Source of the DNA: Psychrobacter sp. P11F6
Lineage (GTDB): Bacteria > Pseudomonadota > Gammaproteobacteria > Pseudomonadales > Moraxellaceae
DNA: 64,000 bases
Assembly (NCBI RefSeq): GCF_001435295.1
Contig: NZ_CM003594.1
Location: 1,550,001 to 1,614,000 of the forward strand
Direction: 5' to 3'
The notes under the pieces were generated by a model that did no database searches, was not told the DNA's origin, and worked only from the letters and a program-made list of their open reading frames with translations. The position numbers and the translations under genes were made by a program. The first letter of the stretch is position 1, and the number at the start of each line of letters is the position of its first letter. This document shows, in pieces, positions 1 through 9,840 of this stretch.

Positions 1-21
1 AATATTTTAATGTTTATTAAT

Positions 22-68
22 ACGATTAAAGCCCTCTAAATCATAGTGGTTTAGAGGACTTTAATCGT
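22..68 (-). terminator. Imperfect 19-bp inverted repeat, possible terminator of the AGCS symporter
   Basis: Arms 22-40 and 50-68 pair with one mismatch around a nine-base loop. It lies just past the stop codon of the minus-strand symporter. There is no long T tract, so it may be an mRNA 3' stabiliser instead of a strong intrinsic terminator. Confidence 0.5.
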
Positions 69-111
69 CTGGGAAAGAAGGTTGTGTTTAGGGAGATTAT
101 ATCATTGCTGT

Positions 112-1560
112 TTAGCGCTTATCATGTTTATCGCTATATCCTATCCAAAAGTCTGCATTTTCAACGCCTGCTTTTCGGGGGTCAAAGACAGGGTCAAGTC
201 CCAGCTTCATTTGCTCATCGTAGTCTTTTAATACTTTGAGAGCGGTTTTACTGAGTAATACGATAGCGATAAAGTTGAGGTAACACATACTACCGAAGCC
301 AATATCACCTAATGCCCACATGACGCCGACTGATTGCATACTGCCAGTGAAGCAAATGATTAAAAACACCACTTTTAATATCGGCTTTAGCACCGGATAG
401 CGTAACTTACTATCTAAATAGACGAGCGTGGTTTCAGCGATATAGTAATAAGCAATCAAGCAAGTAAAAGCAAATAAGAAAATAGCAATCGCGACAAAAC
501 CGCTGCCATATTGGCTAAATACTGTCGATACAGCAGCTTGGGTAAATGCGGTTCCAGCTTCAATGCCTGGCATGTTTTCGACTAGCACCATTCCTTCTGC
601 TGGAATGACGTTATACATGCCCGTAGACAAGATCATGAGCGCAGTTGCGGTACAGACAAGAACCGTATCAACATAGATAGAAAAACTCTGTACCAAGCCT
701 TGTTTGGCAGGATGAGATACTTCTGCGGCAGCCGAGCTGAAAGTGGCTTCGCCTGCACCAGCAACGTTTGAAAAGACTGCGCGGCGTACACCCCAAGAAA
801 TCGCTAGACCAACAATACCACCAAATACTGCATCCATACCAAAGGCGCTTTTGAAAATGAGCGCGAACATGGCAGGTAGGTTTGAAGCATTAAAGCCTAA
901 AACAATCACCATGAGCAAGATATAGCCGATTGCCATAAAGGGGACAACTGTGCCCGCAAAGCTGGCAATACGTTTGACACCGCCAAAGATAATAAAGGCC
1001 AATAGAGCAATGATAATGGTCCCAGTGATGACGGGCGGAATATTAAAGGCGGTATTAAAAGAGTCGGCGATGGTATTGGCTTGTACACCGGGCACCAAAA
1101 CGCCATAAGAAAGACAGGTTACCGCTGCGACTACAATAGCGAACGGTTTCATCTTAAGGCCGCGCTCAATGTAGAAAGGGGAGCCGCCGCGATATTGACC
1201 ATCGACGTCATGCTTATATACCTGCGCAAGGGTTGACTCGACAAAGGCACTGGCACCGCCAAGCAAGCCCATAACAATCATCCAAAATACCGCTCCTGGA
1301 CCACCTGCTGCGATAGCGGTGGCCACACCTGCGATATTACCAACCCCAATACGACCGGACAATGCCATACAAAAGGCTTGGAATGAGCTGATACCTTGGG
1401 TTGAGGTTTGCTTATCAAACAACAGCCTAACCATCTCTTTAAGATAGCGGAACTGTACACCGCGAGTGACAACGGTAAAATAAATGCCGACACCGAGTGC
1501 CAAATAAACTAAAGCATCGCTCCATATATAGCCGACGATAGTATTAATAATCGCTTCCAT
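112..1560 (-). CDS. Sodium:amino acid symporter, AGCS (alanine/glycine:cation) family
   Basis: A 482-residue multi-span inner-membrane protein that imports a small neutral amino acid with sodium. The AGCS signature is visible at residues 70-94 (GNIAGVATAI followed by GGPGAVFWM), and the length suits the family. It is the last gene of a minus-strand set for hydroxyproline breakdown, so the physiological substrate could be hydroxyproline or proline instead of alanine; that is inference from position. The ATG is preceded by a purine-rich AGGGAAG. A 104-base gap separates it from the aldehyde dehydrogenase, so it may share that transcript. Family assignment is secure, substrate is not. Confidence 0.9.
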   Translation of the reverse strand: MEAIINTIVGYIWSDALVYLALGVGIYFTVVTRGVQFRYLKEMVRLLFDKQTSTQGISSFQAFCMALSGRIGVGNIAGVATAIAAGGPGAVFWMIVMGLLGGASAFVESTLAQVYKHDVDGQYRGGSPFYIERGLKMKPFAIVVAAVTCLSYGVLVPGVQANTIADSFNTAFNIPPVITGTIIIALLAFIIFGGVKRIASFAGTVVPFMAIGYILLMVIVLGFNASNLPAMFALIFKSAFGMDAVFGGIVGLAISWGVRRAVFSNVAGAGEATFSSAAAEVSHPAKQGLVQSFSIYVDTVLVCTATALMILSTGMYNVIPAEGMVLVENMPGIEAGTAFTQAAVSTVFSQYGSGFVAIAIFLFAFTCLIAYYYIAETTLVYLDSKLRYPVLKPILKVVFLIICFTGSMQSVGVMWALGDIGFGSMCYLNFIAIVLLSKTALKVLKDYDEQMKLGLDPVFDPRKAGVENADFWIGYSDKHDKR

Positions 1561-1664
1561 GACCTTACTTCCCTGTAAGTATGTGACTAAAGGCTTAAAT
1601 CAGATAAGCTGCTGTTTTTATTAGTGAATACGGTTATATAACCTGTGCCTATTGAGTAAGTGAG

Positions 1665-3176
1665 CTAATTAACCACCCAGATGGTTTTAGTCTGTGCGTA
1701 TTGTGATAAAGCCTCTAAACCATTATCACGGCCGCCAAACCCTGATTGCTTATAACCGCCAAATGGCGTTGTGATATCACCTTCTGAAAAACCATTGATT
1801 GAGACTGTGCCTGCTTTAATAGACGATGCCACACGATAAGCACGCTTGATGTTCTGGGTATAAAAAGAAGCAGCGAGTCCATAGTTGGTCTCATTGGCTA
1901 ATTTGATAGCTTCTTCTTCAGTCTCAAAACTCGTCACTGCAAGCAAAGGGCCAAATACTTCTTCTTTGAATAAAGTCATATCGGCACTAACATCATCAAA
2001 TATCGTCGGCTCGACATACCAGCCACTACCTAAGTCTGTGTGGATGTTGCCACCTGCGACAATCGTTGCACCTTCATCCTTTGCAGTTTGTAAGTAATGA
2101 CAAACCTTATCGAAGTGTGTTTTTTCAATCATAGGACCAATGGCGGTATCAGGGTCGTAAGGTGAGCCAACCTTCCAATCTTTTAGACCACTCTTTAGTT
2201 GCTCAAGCAGCGCTTTTTTTTGGCTACTATGTACCAGCAGACGTGAACCACAGCTACAGTTTTCACTCATATTCCAAAACGCGGCTGATAAGATATCGTT
2301 AATGGCAGCGTCATCGAGTACAGCATCGTCAAAGACTATTTGCGGGCTTTTACCGCCGCATTCTAAGACGATTTCTTTTAGATTACTTTGTGCCGAGTAT
2401 TGTAAAAACAGACGTCCGACCTCAGTCGAGCCAGTGAAAGACACCATGTCAACATCCATATGTTGACCAAGTGCAGCGCCGACATTTTCACCAAGACCGC
2501 AGACCATTTGTAAAGCTTCTCTGGGCACGCCAGCTTCATAGGCAAGCTCGGTTAGACGGTAGGCAGATAATGAGGTCAGCTCAGCTGGTTTAACAATGAC
2601 GGAGTTGCCCATAATCAGAGCAGGGGCGACTTTCCACGCGTACATTTGGGCTGGGAAATTCCAAGGCAATACTGCACCAACGACACCAATAGGCTCTTGG
2701 ACAATAAGCCCTAAAGCTGCGCTACCAGTTGGCGCGACTTTACCAAATATCTTATCAGCCGCTTCGGCATACCACTCGAACGTCTCAATAGTCGCTGGCA
2801 TGTCAGTGTTTAAACATTCAGTAATTGGTTTGCCTGCATCCACACAATCTAGGGCGGCAAGTTCTTCAGAATGCTCATGCATCAGGGCACACCAGCGCTG
2901 CATAACAGACTTACGCTCTGCTGGAGCCAGGCGACGCCATTCACCATTTTCAAAACTATCGCGGGCTATTTGCACGGCAATATCGACATCACCGCTAGTA
3001 CCAGAGGCAATCTGACCGATAACGCTATTATCAATAGGCGTGTAATTGTCCAAAGTAGCGTCTGATAAATGATCAGCCGCTATTAAGTGACCAGCCCAGA
3101 GCTGTTGCTGTTTTGCTTTCTCAAGTACTTGTTCTTTATAGATTTTTTCTTTAGTAGCTTGCTCTTTAGTGCTCAT
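1665..3176 (-). CDS. NAD(P)-dependent aldehyde dehydrogenase, probable 2-oxoglutarate semialdehyde dehydrogenase
   Basis: A 503-residue cytosolic aldehyde dehydrogenase. The general-base Glu272 (LECGGKSPQ) and the nucleophile Cys307 (SENCSCGSR) are present, along with the PWNFP and EEVFGP motifs. The sequence around the nucleophile departs from the usual GQxC form. Overall it resembles PuuC-type enzymes. In the hydroxyproline route the deaminase next door yields 2-oxoglutarate semialdehyde, which an enzyme of this family oxidises to 2-oxoglutarate, so that role is inferred from context. An AAGGA ribosome site precedes the ATG. A gamma-aminobutyraldehyde type substrate is the main alternative. 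Confidence 0.85.
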   Translation of the reverse strand: MSTKEQATKEKIYKEQVLEKAKQQQLWAGHLIAADHLSDATLDNYTPIDNSVIGQIASGTSGDVDIAVQIARDSFENGEWRRLAPAERKSVMQRWCALMHEHSEELAALDCVDAGKPITECLNTDMPATIETFEWYAEAADKIFGKVAPTGSAALGLIVQEPIGVVGAVLPWNFPAQMYAWKVAPALIMGNSVIVKPAELTSLSAYRLTELAYEAGVPREALQMVCGLGENVGAALGQHMDVDMVSFTGSTEVGRLFLQYSAQSNLKEIVLECGGKSPQIVFDDAVLDDAAINDILSAAFWNMSENCSCGSRLLVHSSQKKALLEQLKSGLKDWKVGSPYDPDTAIGPMIEKTHFDKVCHYLQTAKDEGATIVAGGNIHTDLGSGWYVEPTIFDDVSADMTLFKEEVFGPLLAVTSFETEEEAIKLANETNYGLAASFYTQNIKRAYRVASSIKAGTVSINGFSEGDITTPFGGYKQSGFGGRDNGLEALSQYAQTKTIWVVN

Positions 3177-3281
3177 TTTTCTAATCCTTATTTGCTAATT
3201 TCGATGCCATAGATTCAAAGTTTGATTGCGGCATCAAATATAGCGTTGGTTATCCTTAAAGTTGTTTTACTAAGCTGAGTA

Positions 3282-4148
3282 CTATTTAGCCAATAAGGCT
3301 AAAAACGTTGCTTTCTCATCTTTTGGCATATCAGTTAATGGCACACGCACTGAGCCAACATCCATACTGCCTTTTAAGCAGCCCGCTTTAGCCTTTTGGT
3401 TGTAGTTTCCAGATTCCATAGAATGGATGGCAGGATAAATCTCGCTCATAATTTGTTTGGCTTTATCCCAGTCGCCTTGCTGAGTGGCATTAAATAGTGC
3501 GACTTGCTCTGCTGGGAAGACGTTAGCTGCACCGGCAATCCAGCTTTTTGCGCCCCAAAAAAAGAAATCGATGGGTTGATCATCGCAGCCACAAACCACA
3601 TCAAAGTCATCAAAATCAGCTTGCAGCATGCGTAGCGCATGACTAAAGTCGCCGCTACTTTCTTTTACACCAACGATGTTAGGGTGCTTGGCTAGATGAG
3701 CGACAGTATCAAATTCAATGGCAACGCCAACACGAGCAGGGAAGTTATACATGATAATAGGCAGATCACTTGCATCTGCGACTTTTTCAAAGTGAGCGAT
3801 GATGCCGTCTTGTTCAGGCAAGCTGTAAGGAGTGGCAGACAGCATCAGACCGTCATAACCTAAAGCTTTGGCTTGGGCGGCAAGCTCAATAGAATGGTCC
3901 GTCGATAAGCTATTGATACCAGCGATGAGGGTGACTTTATCTTTTGCGGCTTCAGCGATAGTAGTTAATACCAACTCATGCTCTGCAGCCGAAAAGGTAT
4001 AGTATTCACCTGTGGTACCGCAGGCAACGATACCGGCTACGCCTTGGTCAATAAAAGCTTCGACCAGTGTCTTTAATTTTTGTGAATCAACGTTGCCGTT
4101 ATTGTCAAAAGGAGTAACGATTGGGACTAAAATTCCATTAATGTTCAT
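3282..4148 (-). CDS. DapA-family lyase, probable 1-pyrroline-4-hydroxy-2-carboxylate deaminase
   Basis: A 288-residue TIM-barrel protein of the dihydrodipicolinate synthase/N-acetylneuraminate lyase family. Visible are GTTGE at 44-48, catalytic Tyr134 in MYNFPAR and Schiff-base Lys162 in GVKESSGD. True DapA is normally a housekeeping gene elsewhere; here the gene lies between a hydroxyproline-type oxidase and a semialdehyde dehydrogenase. That matches the known pathway in which a DapA homologue deaminates 1-pyrroline-4-hydroxy-2-carboxylate to 2-oxoglutarate semialdehyde. Good AAGGA ribosome site. The family is certain; the deaminase role is a context call. Confidence 0.85.
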   Translation of the reverse strand: MNINGILVPIVTPFDNNGNVDSQKLKTLVEAFIDQGVAGIVACGTTGEYYTFSAAEHELVLTTIAEAAKDKVTLIAGINSLSTDHSIELAAQAKALGYDGLMLSATPYSLPEQDGIIAHFEKVADASDLPIIMYNFPARVGVAIEFDTVAHLAKHPNIVGVKESSGDFSHALRMLQADFDDFDVVCGCDDQPIDFFFWGAKSWIAGAANVFPAEQVALFNATQQGDWDKAKQIMSEIYPAIHSMESGNYNQKAKAGCLKGSMDVGSVRVPLTDMPKDEKATFLALLAK

Positions 4149-4239
4149 AAGACTATCCTTAGTGATGTTGATTTCATGGGTGATGATTCAATGCTGAATC
4201 GGTTAGTTTTTCTGGGTTTATAAACGTTTAATAATCTGC

Positions 4240-5487
4240 TTATTTAAAGCGTGAGAGTTGATACGGTTTTGGATCGATAGGGTGATCTTCATCAAAATAG
4301 TAGTTGGCAATCATTTGCGCACTAACGACAGCTTGCGTTAGGCCTAAATGTTGATGCCCAAAGCTTAAAAAGACGCGTTCGATTTTGTCGATGACTGGCA
4401 AGGAGTCTGCGGTCGATGGTCGAAACCCCATCCATGGCGTACTATCAGTAGAGTCTAACTCGGCTTTGAGCATAGGCTGCGCTTGTTGTAATAGCATATG
4501 CGCGCGCTGCATCTTGGCATGAGCATCAAGTCCTGCGTATTCTACTGTGCCTGCCAAGCGTAGCCCCTCTTGCATCGGTGTCATGATAAAACGGCGATCC
4601 ATGCTTGATACCGGTATCTGTAAGCGCGTACTTTCATGCGGTAGCATTAAGTGATAACCGCGTTCGGTATCTAGCGGCACATTCACGCCTGTCAGTTGCT
4701 TGGCCAATGCCTTAGAGTGTGAGCCTGCGGCTAGCATCACTTTGGACGCTGTCATATCACCTTGGCTGGTTGTTAGGTGAATACCGCCTGTATCGTTGGT
4801 CGCTGCAAGGACACGGCAATGTTCAATGACATGACCGCCTAACTGTCTAAAAGTATGGTGAAGCTGATTAATAACGGCTTTTAAATTGGTTATATGTCCT
4901 GTATTTGGAAAAAATAACGCCGCTAATTGGTTATCTCGTAAAGCAGGTTCAAGTTCTAATAACGCTTCTTTGGTCAATAGCTCATTATCCACGCCAATAT
5001 CGTTAAGTCGACTACCATGTGCTATGAGAGGATCGACGCTACTTGTATTCTCGACCGTCAATAATGAACCTTTTACCTGTACCCATTCGTCCAATTGCCA
5101 CTGATTGGCAAAGCCTTGCCATGCTTGCAGACTGTTTTTATTTAAGTTTAATAACGCTTGATGAATCCGCTCAAATGGCTCAGGGCGCATATTCATCAAT
5201 AGCTGCATTGCCCAAGGCATCAAACGAGGTAGATAGCGCCAGTCTATACGCAGCGGCCCAGTCGGATTGAATAACATGGCTGGTACATGACGCAGCATGC
5301 TGGCATCTGCAATGGGAAATACTTGCTCAGTAGCGATATGACCTGCATTACCAAGTGATGCACCTTGACCAACTTCGTTAGCGTCTAGAAGTAAGACCTT
5401 TACACCACGCGCTTGCAACATTACTGCCGCCGCTAGACCGATAATGCCACCGCCAATAATATGTAAGTCGAAGTCTAAGGTAGTCAT
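4240..5487 (-). CDS. FAD-dependent D-amino-acid dehydrogenase, probable D-hydroxyproline dehydrogenase
   Basis: A 415-residue DadA/glycine-oxidase family flavoprotein. The N-terminal dinucleotide fold (IIGGGIIGLAAA) begins near residue 10 and the acidic end of the second strand is LLLDAN. The DAO-type C-terminal part is complete (GFRPSTADSLPVI). It likely oxidises cis-4-hydroxy-D-proline made by the neighbouring epimerase to 1-pyrroline-4-hydroxy-2-carboxylate, passing electrons to the respiratory chain. It lies 81 bases after the epimerase gene in the same direction. A general D-alanine dehydrogenase is the alternative, but the flanking genes favour hydroxyproline. Confidence 0.85.
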   Translation of the reverse strand: MTTLDFDLHIIGGGIIGLAAAVMLQARGVKVLLLDANEVGQGASLGNAGHIATEQVFPIADASMLRHVPAMLFNPTGPLRIDWRYLPRLMPWAMQLLMNMRPEPFERIHQALLNLNKNSLQAWQGFANQWQLDEWVQVKGSLLTVENTSSVDPLIAHGSRLNDIGVDNELLTKEALLELEPALRDNQLAALFFPNTGHITNLKAVINQLHHTFRQLGGHVIEHCRVLAATNDTGGIHLTTSQGDMTASKVMLAAGSHSKALAKQLTGVNVPLDTERGYHLMLPHESTRLQIPVSSMDRRFIMTPMQEGLRLAGTVEYAGLDAHAKMQRAHMLLQQAQPMLKAELDSTDSTPWMGFRPSTADSLPVIDKIERVFLSFGHQHLGLTQAVVSAQMIANYYFDEDHPIDPKPYQLSRFK

Positions 5488-5568
5488 GATTTTTCTCGAT
5501 TGCGTTCTGTCGATTAAGCGGTCTTATATTAATAAACCTGTCATTTTATAAATAATGCTGCGATTTTA

Positions 5569-6893
<1,325 letters not shown>

Positions 6894-7709
6894 ATGACTG
6901 AGGTAATAACAGATGTAATAGAAGATACAGCGCTTGCTATGCTTACCACGTCATTGCAGCAGAATATGACTGTCTATCGTCCTGACAGTAGTGAGGCTTT
7001 TATCGGTAATGTCTCATTATTACTGCCGCTGCTGAATACTTTGACCAATGTGGTATTTTTTGTGAAAGATGAGCAGGCACGTTATCAGCTGGCAAACAAA
7101 ACCTTGTTAAAACGCTGTCAGTTGAGTCAGCACGAAGATATCATGGGATTTACCACTGAAGAGGTGTTTTCGCATCGACAGAGCAGGGATTATATTTTGC
7201 AAGATATGAAGGTATTGCGAGAGGGGAAGTCTATCGTTGATAACTTAGAGCTGCACAGTTATGCGTCTGGTAAGTTAGGATGGTGTATTACAAATAAACT
7301 GCCTATCTATAATAAGAGCCAACAAGTGGTTGCCATGGTTGGGATATCGGTCGATATTGATGAAGATAACGAGCGCGTTTTACGTAAACACGCTCGCTTG
7401 GCTGAAGTCGCTCAGTTTGTAAGAGCGCATCTTGATCAGAAAATTAATATTGCCCAATTGGCCGACTTGGCTAATTTAAGCGTGTCGCAGCTAGAGCGTA
7501 CCTTCAAGGCCGTACTGAATATGTCGCCATTACAGTTTGTGCAAAAGCTGAGGCTAGAATATGCGGTTAAGCTATTAGCCATGCCTGAGATGTCAGTCAC
7601 TCAAATATCATTGAACTGCGGCTATAGTGATCATAGTGCCTTTAGCCGCCAGTTCAAACAGTTTACGGGCTTGTCGCCCAGCCAATTTCGCCAAACGCAT
7701 TTATCATAA
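6894..7709 (+). CDS. AraC-family transcriptional regulator with N-terminal PAS domain
   Basis: A 271-residue regulator. Residues about 30-135 form a PAS-like sensor (FVKDEQARYQLANKTLL and the closing AMVGISVDID), and residues about 165-270 are a double helix-turn-helix AraC domain ending with GYSDHSAFSRQFKQFTGLSPSQFRQ. It is divergent from the hydroxyproline genes and so probably activates them, with hydroxyproline or a pathway intermediate as ligand; this is inference. It converges with the gamma-glutamyltransferase gene, the two stop codons lying only 10 bases apart. Confidence 0.85.
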   Translation: MTEVITDVIEDTALAMLTTSLQQNMTVYRPDSSEAFIGNVSLLLPLLNTLTNVVFFVKDEQARYQLANKTLLKRCQLSQHEDIMGFTTEEVFSHRQSRDYILQDMKVLREGKSIVDNLELHSYASGKLGWCITNKLPIYNKSQQVVAMVGISVDIDEDNERVLRKHARLAEVAQFVRAHLDQKINIAQLADLANLSVSQLERTFKAVLNMSPLQFVQKLRLEYAVKLLAMPEMSVTQISLNCGYSDHSAFSRQFKQFTGLSPSQFRQTHLS

Positions 7710-7719
7710 AAAATTTATA

Positions 7720-9660
7720 TCAATAACCAACGACTGCCGCATCAACGATACGTGGATCAGAAGAACCGTAAACACCATTTGGAGTCAACATAATTGAGTG
7801 CGTTGAGCCCATGGCTGATTTTGGACTGACCGTATGACCCATTGATTCAAGCTTTCTAACTGTATCAATATTCAGAGCTTTTTCGACCCGAATCTCATCA
7901 GGCAGCCATTGGTCATGGATACGCGGTGCGTGAGTGGCTTCAGCGATATTCATATCATGATCGATGACGTTCGATATTATTTGGGTAACGGTGGTGATGA
8001 TGCGGCTACCACCAGGGCTACCCGTGACGATATATGGTTTACTGTCTTTAAAGACAAGGGTCGGACTCATAGAAGATAATGGGCGTTTATTGGCTTCGAC
8101 GGCATTTGCTTTACCGCCCAATAAGCCATAACCATTAGGCACACCCGGTTTGGCAGAAAAATCATCCATCTCATTATTGAGCAATATCCCCGTACCTTCA
8201 GCGACAAGACCTGTGCCATAAGAAAAGTTCAGCGTATAAGTATTGGCTATCGCATTGCCCTCTTTATCGACAACAGAGAAATGCGTGGTCTGATCACTCT
8301 CATAGGGTAGAGGGTTGTTGGCTTTGATGGTAGACGCTGGCGTGGCTTTGTCTGGATTGATTAAGGTGCGCAGTTTATCCGCATAAGCCTGAGAAGCTAA
8401 ACCGCTGGCAGGCACATCGATAAAGTCAGAATCACCTAAATACTCTGAGCGATCCGCATAAGCCAACTGCATTGCTTCAGCCATTAAATGAATGGTTTGC
8501 GCACTGTTTTGCCCATAGTCTTTTAGCGGATAACCTTCCAAAATGTTTAAAATTTGCACAATATGAATACCGCCAGAAGACGGCGGTGGCATCGAGACAA
8601 TCTCATAACCACGATAATCGCCTTTGACTGGCTCGCGAGCTATGGCTTCATAGTTGGCTAAATCCTGCAAGCTCATGCTACCGCCAGCTTCATTGACAGC
8701 CTTTACTAACTTACTTGCGGTTTCCCCTTTATAAAACCCATCTGCGCCTTTTGCGGCAATAAGCTTAAGCGATTTTGCCAATTCAGGCTGTTTTAAACGC
8801 TCACCGGGTTGATAGGCGCTGCCATTAGGTTTAAAGAATATCTTTTTGGTGCTTGGCCATTTTTGCATGCGATCGCTTAATGCTTCTAGCGACTCAGACA
8901 GACCCGCAGTCACCTCTATACCGTTCTCAGCCAGTGCAATCGCAGGTGCCATCACTTGTCCGCGGCTCATGGTGCCATGATCTTCTAACGCTTTAAGTAA
9001 TCCTGCAACCGTTCCCGGTACGCCAACTGCTAGACCGTGATAACGAGACAAGTCGCTGACCGCATTGCCATCCTCATCGAGATACATATCACGCGAGGCG
9101 CTACTCGGTGCTTTTTCACGGTAATCGAGTGCCACCGTTTTGCCTTGCTTGGCATCATAAATCATCATAAAACCACCACCGCCAATGTTGCCTGCGCGCG
9201 GCAAAGTCACTGCTAAGGCAAAGCCAACCGCGACCCCAGCATCAATCGCATTACCGCCGTCTTTTAAAATCTTGAGTCCAATATCAGAGGCGAGGGCTTC
9301 TTGGGTGGCGACCATACCGTTCTTTGCCCAAACCGGATGATGAATCGCATCTTCAGAATAAATGGCTTGATCGGCATTGTTAATAGTGGAAGTGAGGGTA
9401 GTGGTTTTGGCTCTTGTCACACGCTGAGTTTCAGATATTACAGTAGGATTATCAGCCATAATCGCGAGATTGATGGCGCTAGTGTTAATCGATGTTGGGT
9501 TGATAGTAGTTGATTGATTGGTTGTCGGCTTAAGCGCGTGAGCAGATAGTGATACTAAAAATGTGCTACTGATTAACAAAATAGCCGCTTTAATATTTGC
9601 TCTACCTTGAGGATTATTGTCAGCAGTGCGTATGTTGTTTTTTGATATTGAGGTTGGCAT
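7720..9660 (-). CDS. ggt: Periplasmic gamma-glutamyltransferase
   Basis: Hydrolyses or transfers the gamma-glutamyl group of glutathione and related peptides in the periplasm, as an Ntn-hydrolase that self-cleaves into two subunits. The 646-residue reading uses the ATG at 9660, which has an AAGGA site; an in-frame ATG at 9726 would add 22 residues before the signal peptide. A signal peptide ends near SAHA. The autocleavage nucleophile is the first Thr of TTHFSVVDKEGN, about residue 458. LLNNEMDDFSAKPG and the SPGGSRII substrate loop are intact. A low-complexity Thr/Ser/Asn stretch follows the signal peptide. Converges with the AraC gene. Confidence 0.93.
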   Translation of the reverse strand: MPTSISKNNIRTADNNPQGRANIKAAILLISSTFLVSLSAHALKPTTNQSTTINPTSINTSAINLAIMADNPTVISETQRVTRAKTTTLTSTINNADQAIYSEDAIHHPVWAKNGMVATQEALASDIGLKILKDGGNAIDAGVAVGFALAVTLPRAGNIGGGGFMMIYDAKQGKTVALDYREKAPSSASRDMYLDEDGNAVSDLSRYHGLAVGVPGTVAGLLKALEDHGTMSRGQVMAPAIALAENGIEVTAGLSESLEALSDRMQKWPSTKKIFFKPNGSAYQPGERLKQPELAKSLKLIAAKGADGFYKGETASKLVKAVNEAGGSMSLQDLANYEAIAREPVKGDYRGYEIVSMPPPSSGGIHIVQILNILEGYPLKDYGQNSAQTIHLMAEAMQLAYADRSEYLGDSDFIDVPASGLASQAYADKLRTLINPDKATPASTIKANNPLPYESDQTTHFSVVDKEGNAIANTYTLNFSYGTGLVAEGTGILLNNEMDDFSAKPGVPNGYGLLGGKANAVEANKRPLSSMSPTLVFKDSKPYIVTGSPGGSRIITTVTQIISNVIDHDMNIAEATHAPRIHDQWLPDEIRVEKALNIDTVRKLESMGHTVSPKSAMGSTHSIMLTPNGVYGSSDPRIVDAAVVGY

Positions 9661-9840
9661 TGTAAAGTCCTTTTTACTTGGGCGAGAAAGCCTTAGTGAG
9701 AAAGTTGTTTTGTATAAAAAAACCAAAGTATTTTCTTAATAAATAGGTTCTAATATTACTAAATTGTAACGCATTGTGATATAAATAACGGTACTAATGT
9801 ACACTAATTATAGACTGGCTATTTATACAAAGAGATTACT

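Noticed and set aside
3282..4148. Housekeeping dihydrodipicolinate synthase (dapA)
   Set aside because: The Schiff-base and Tyr residues are shared by the whole family, and the placement inside a hydroxyproline gene block argues for the deaminase instead.
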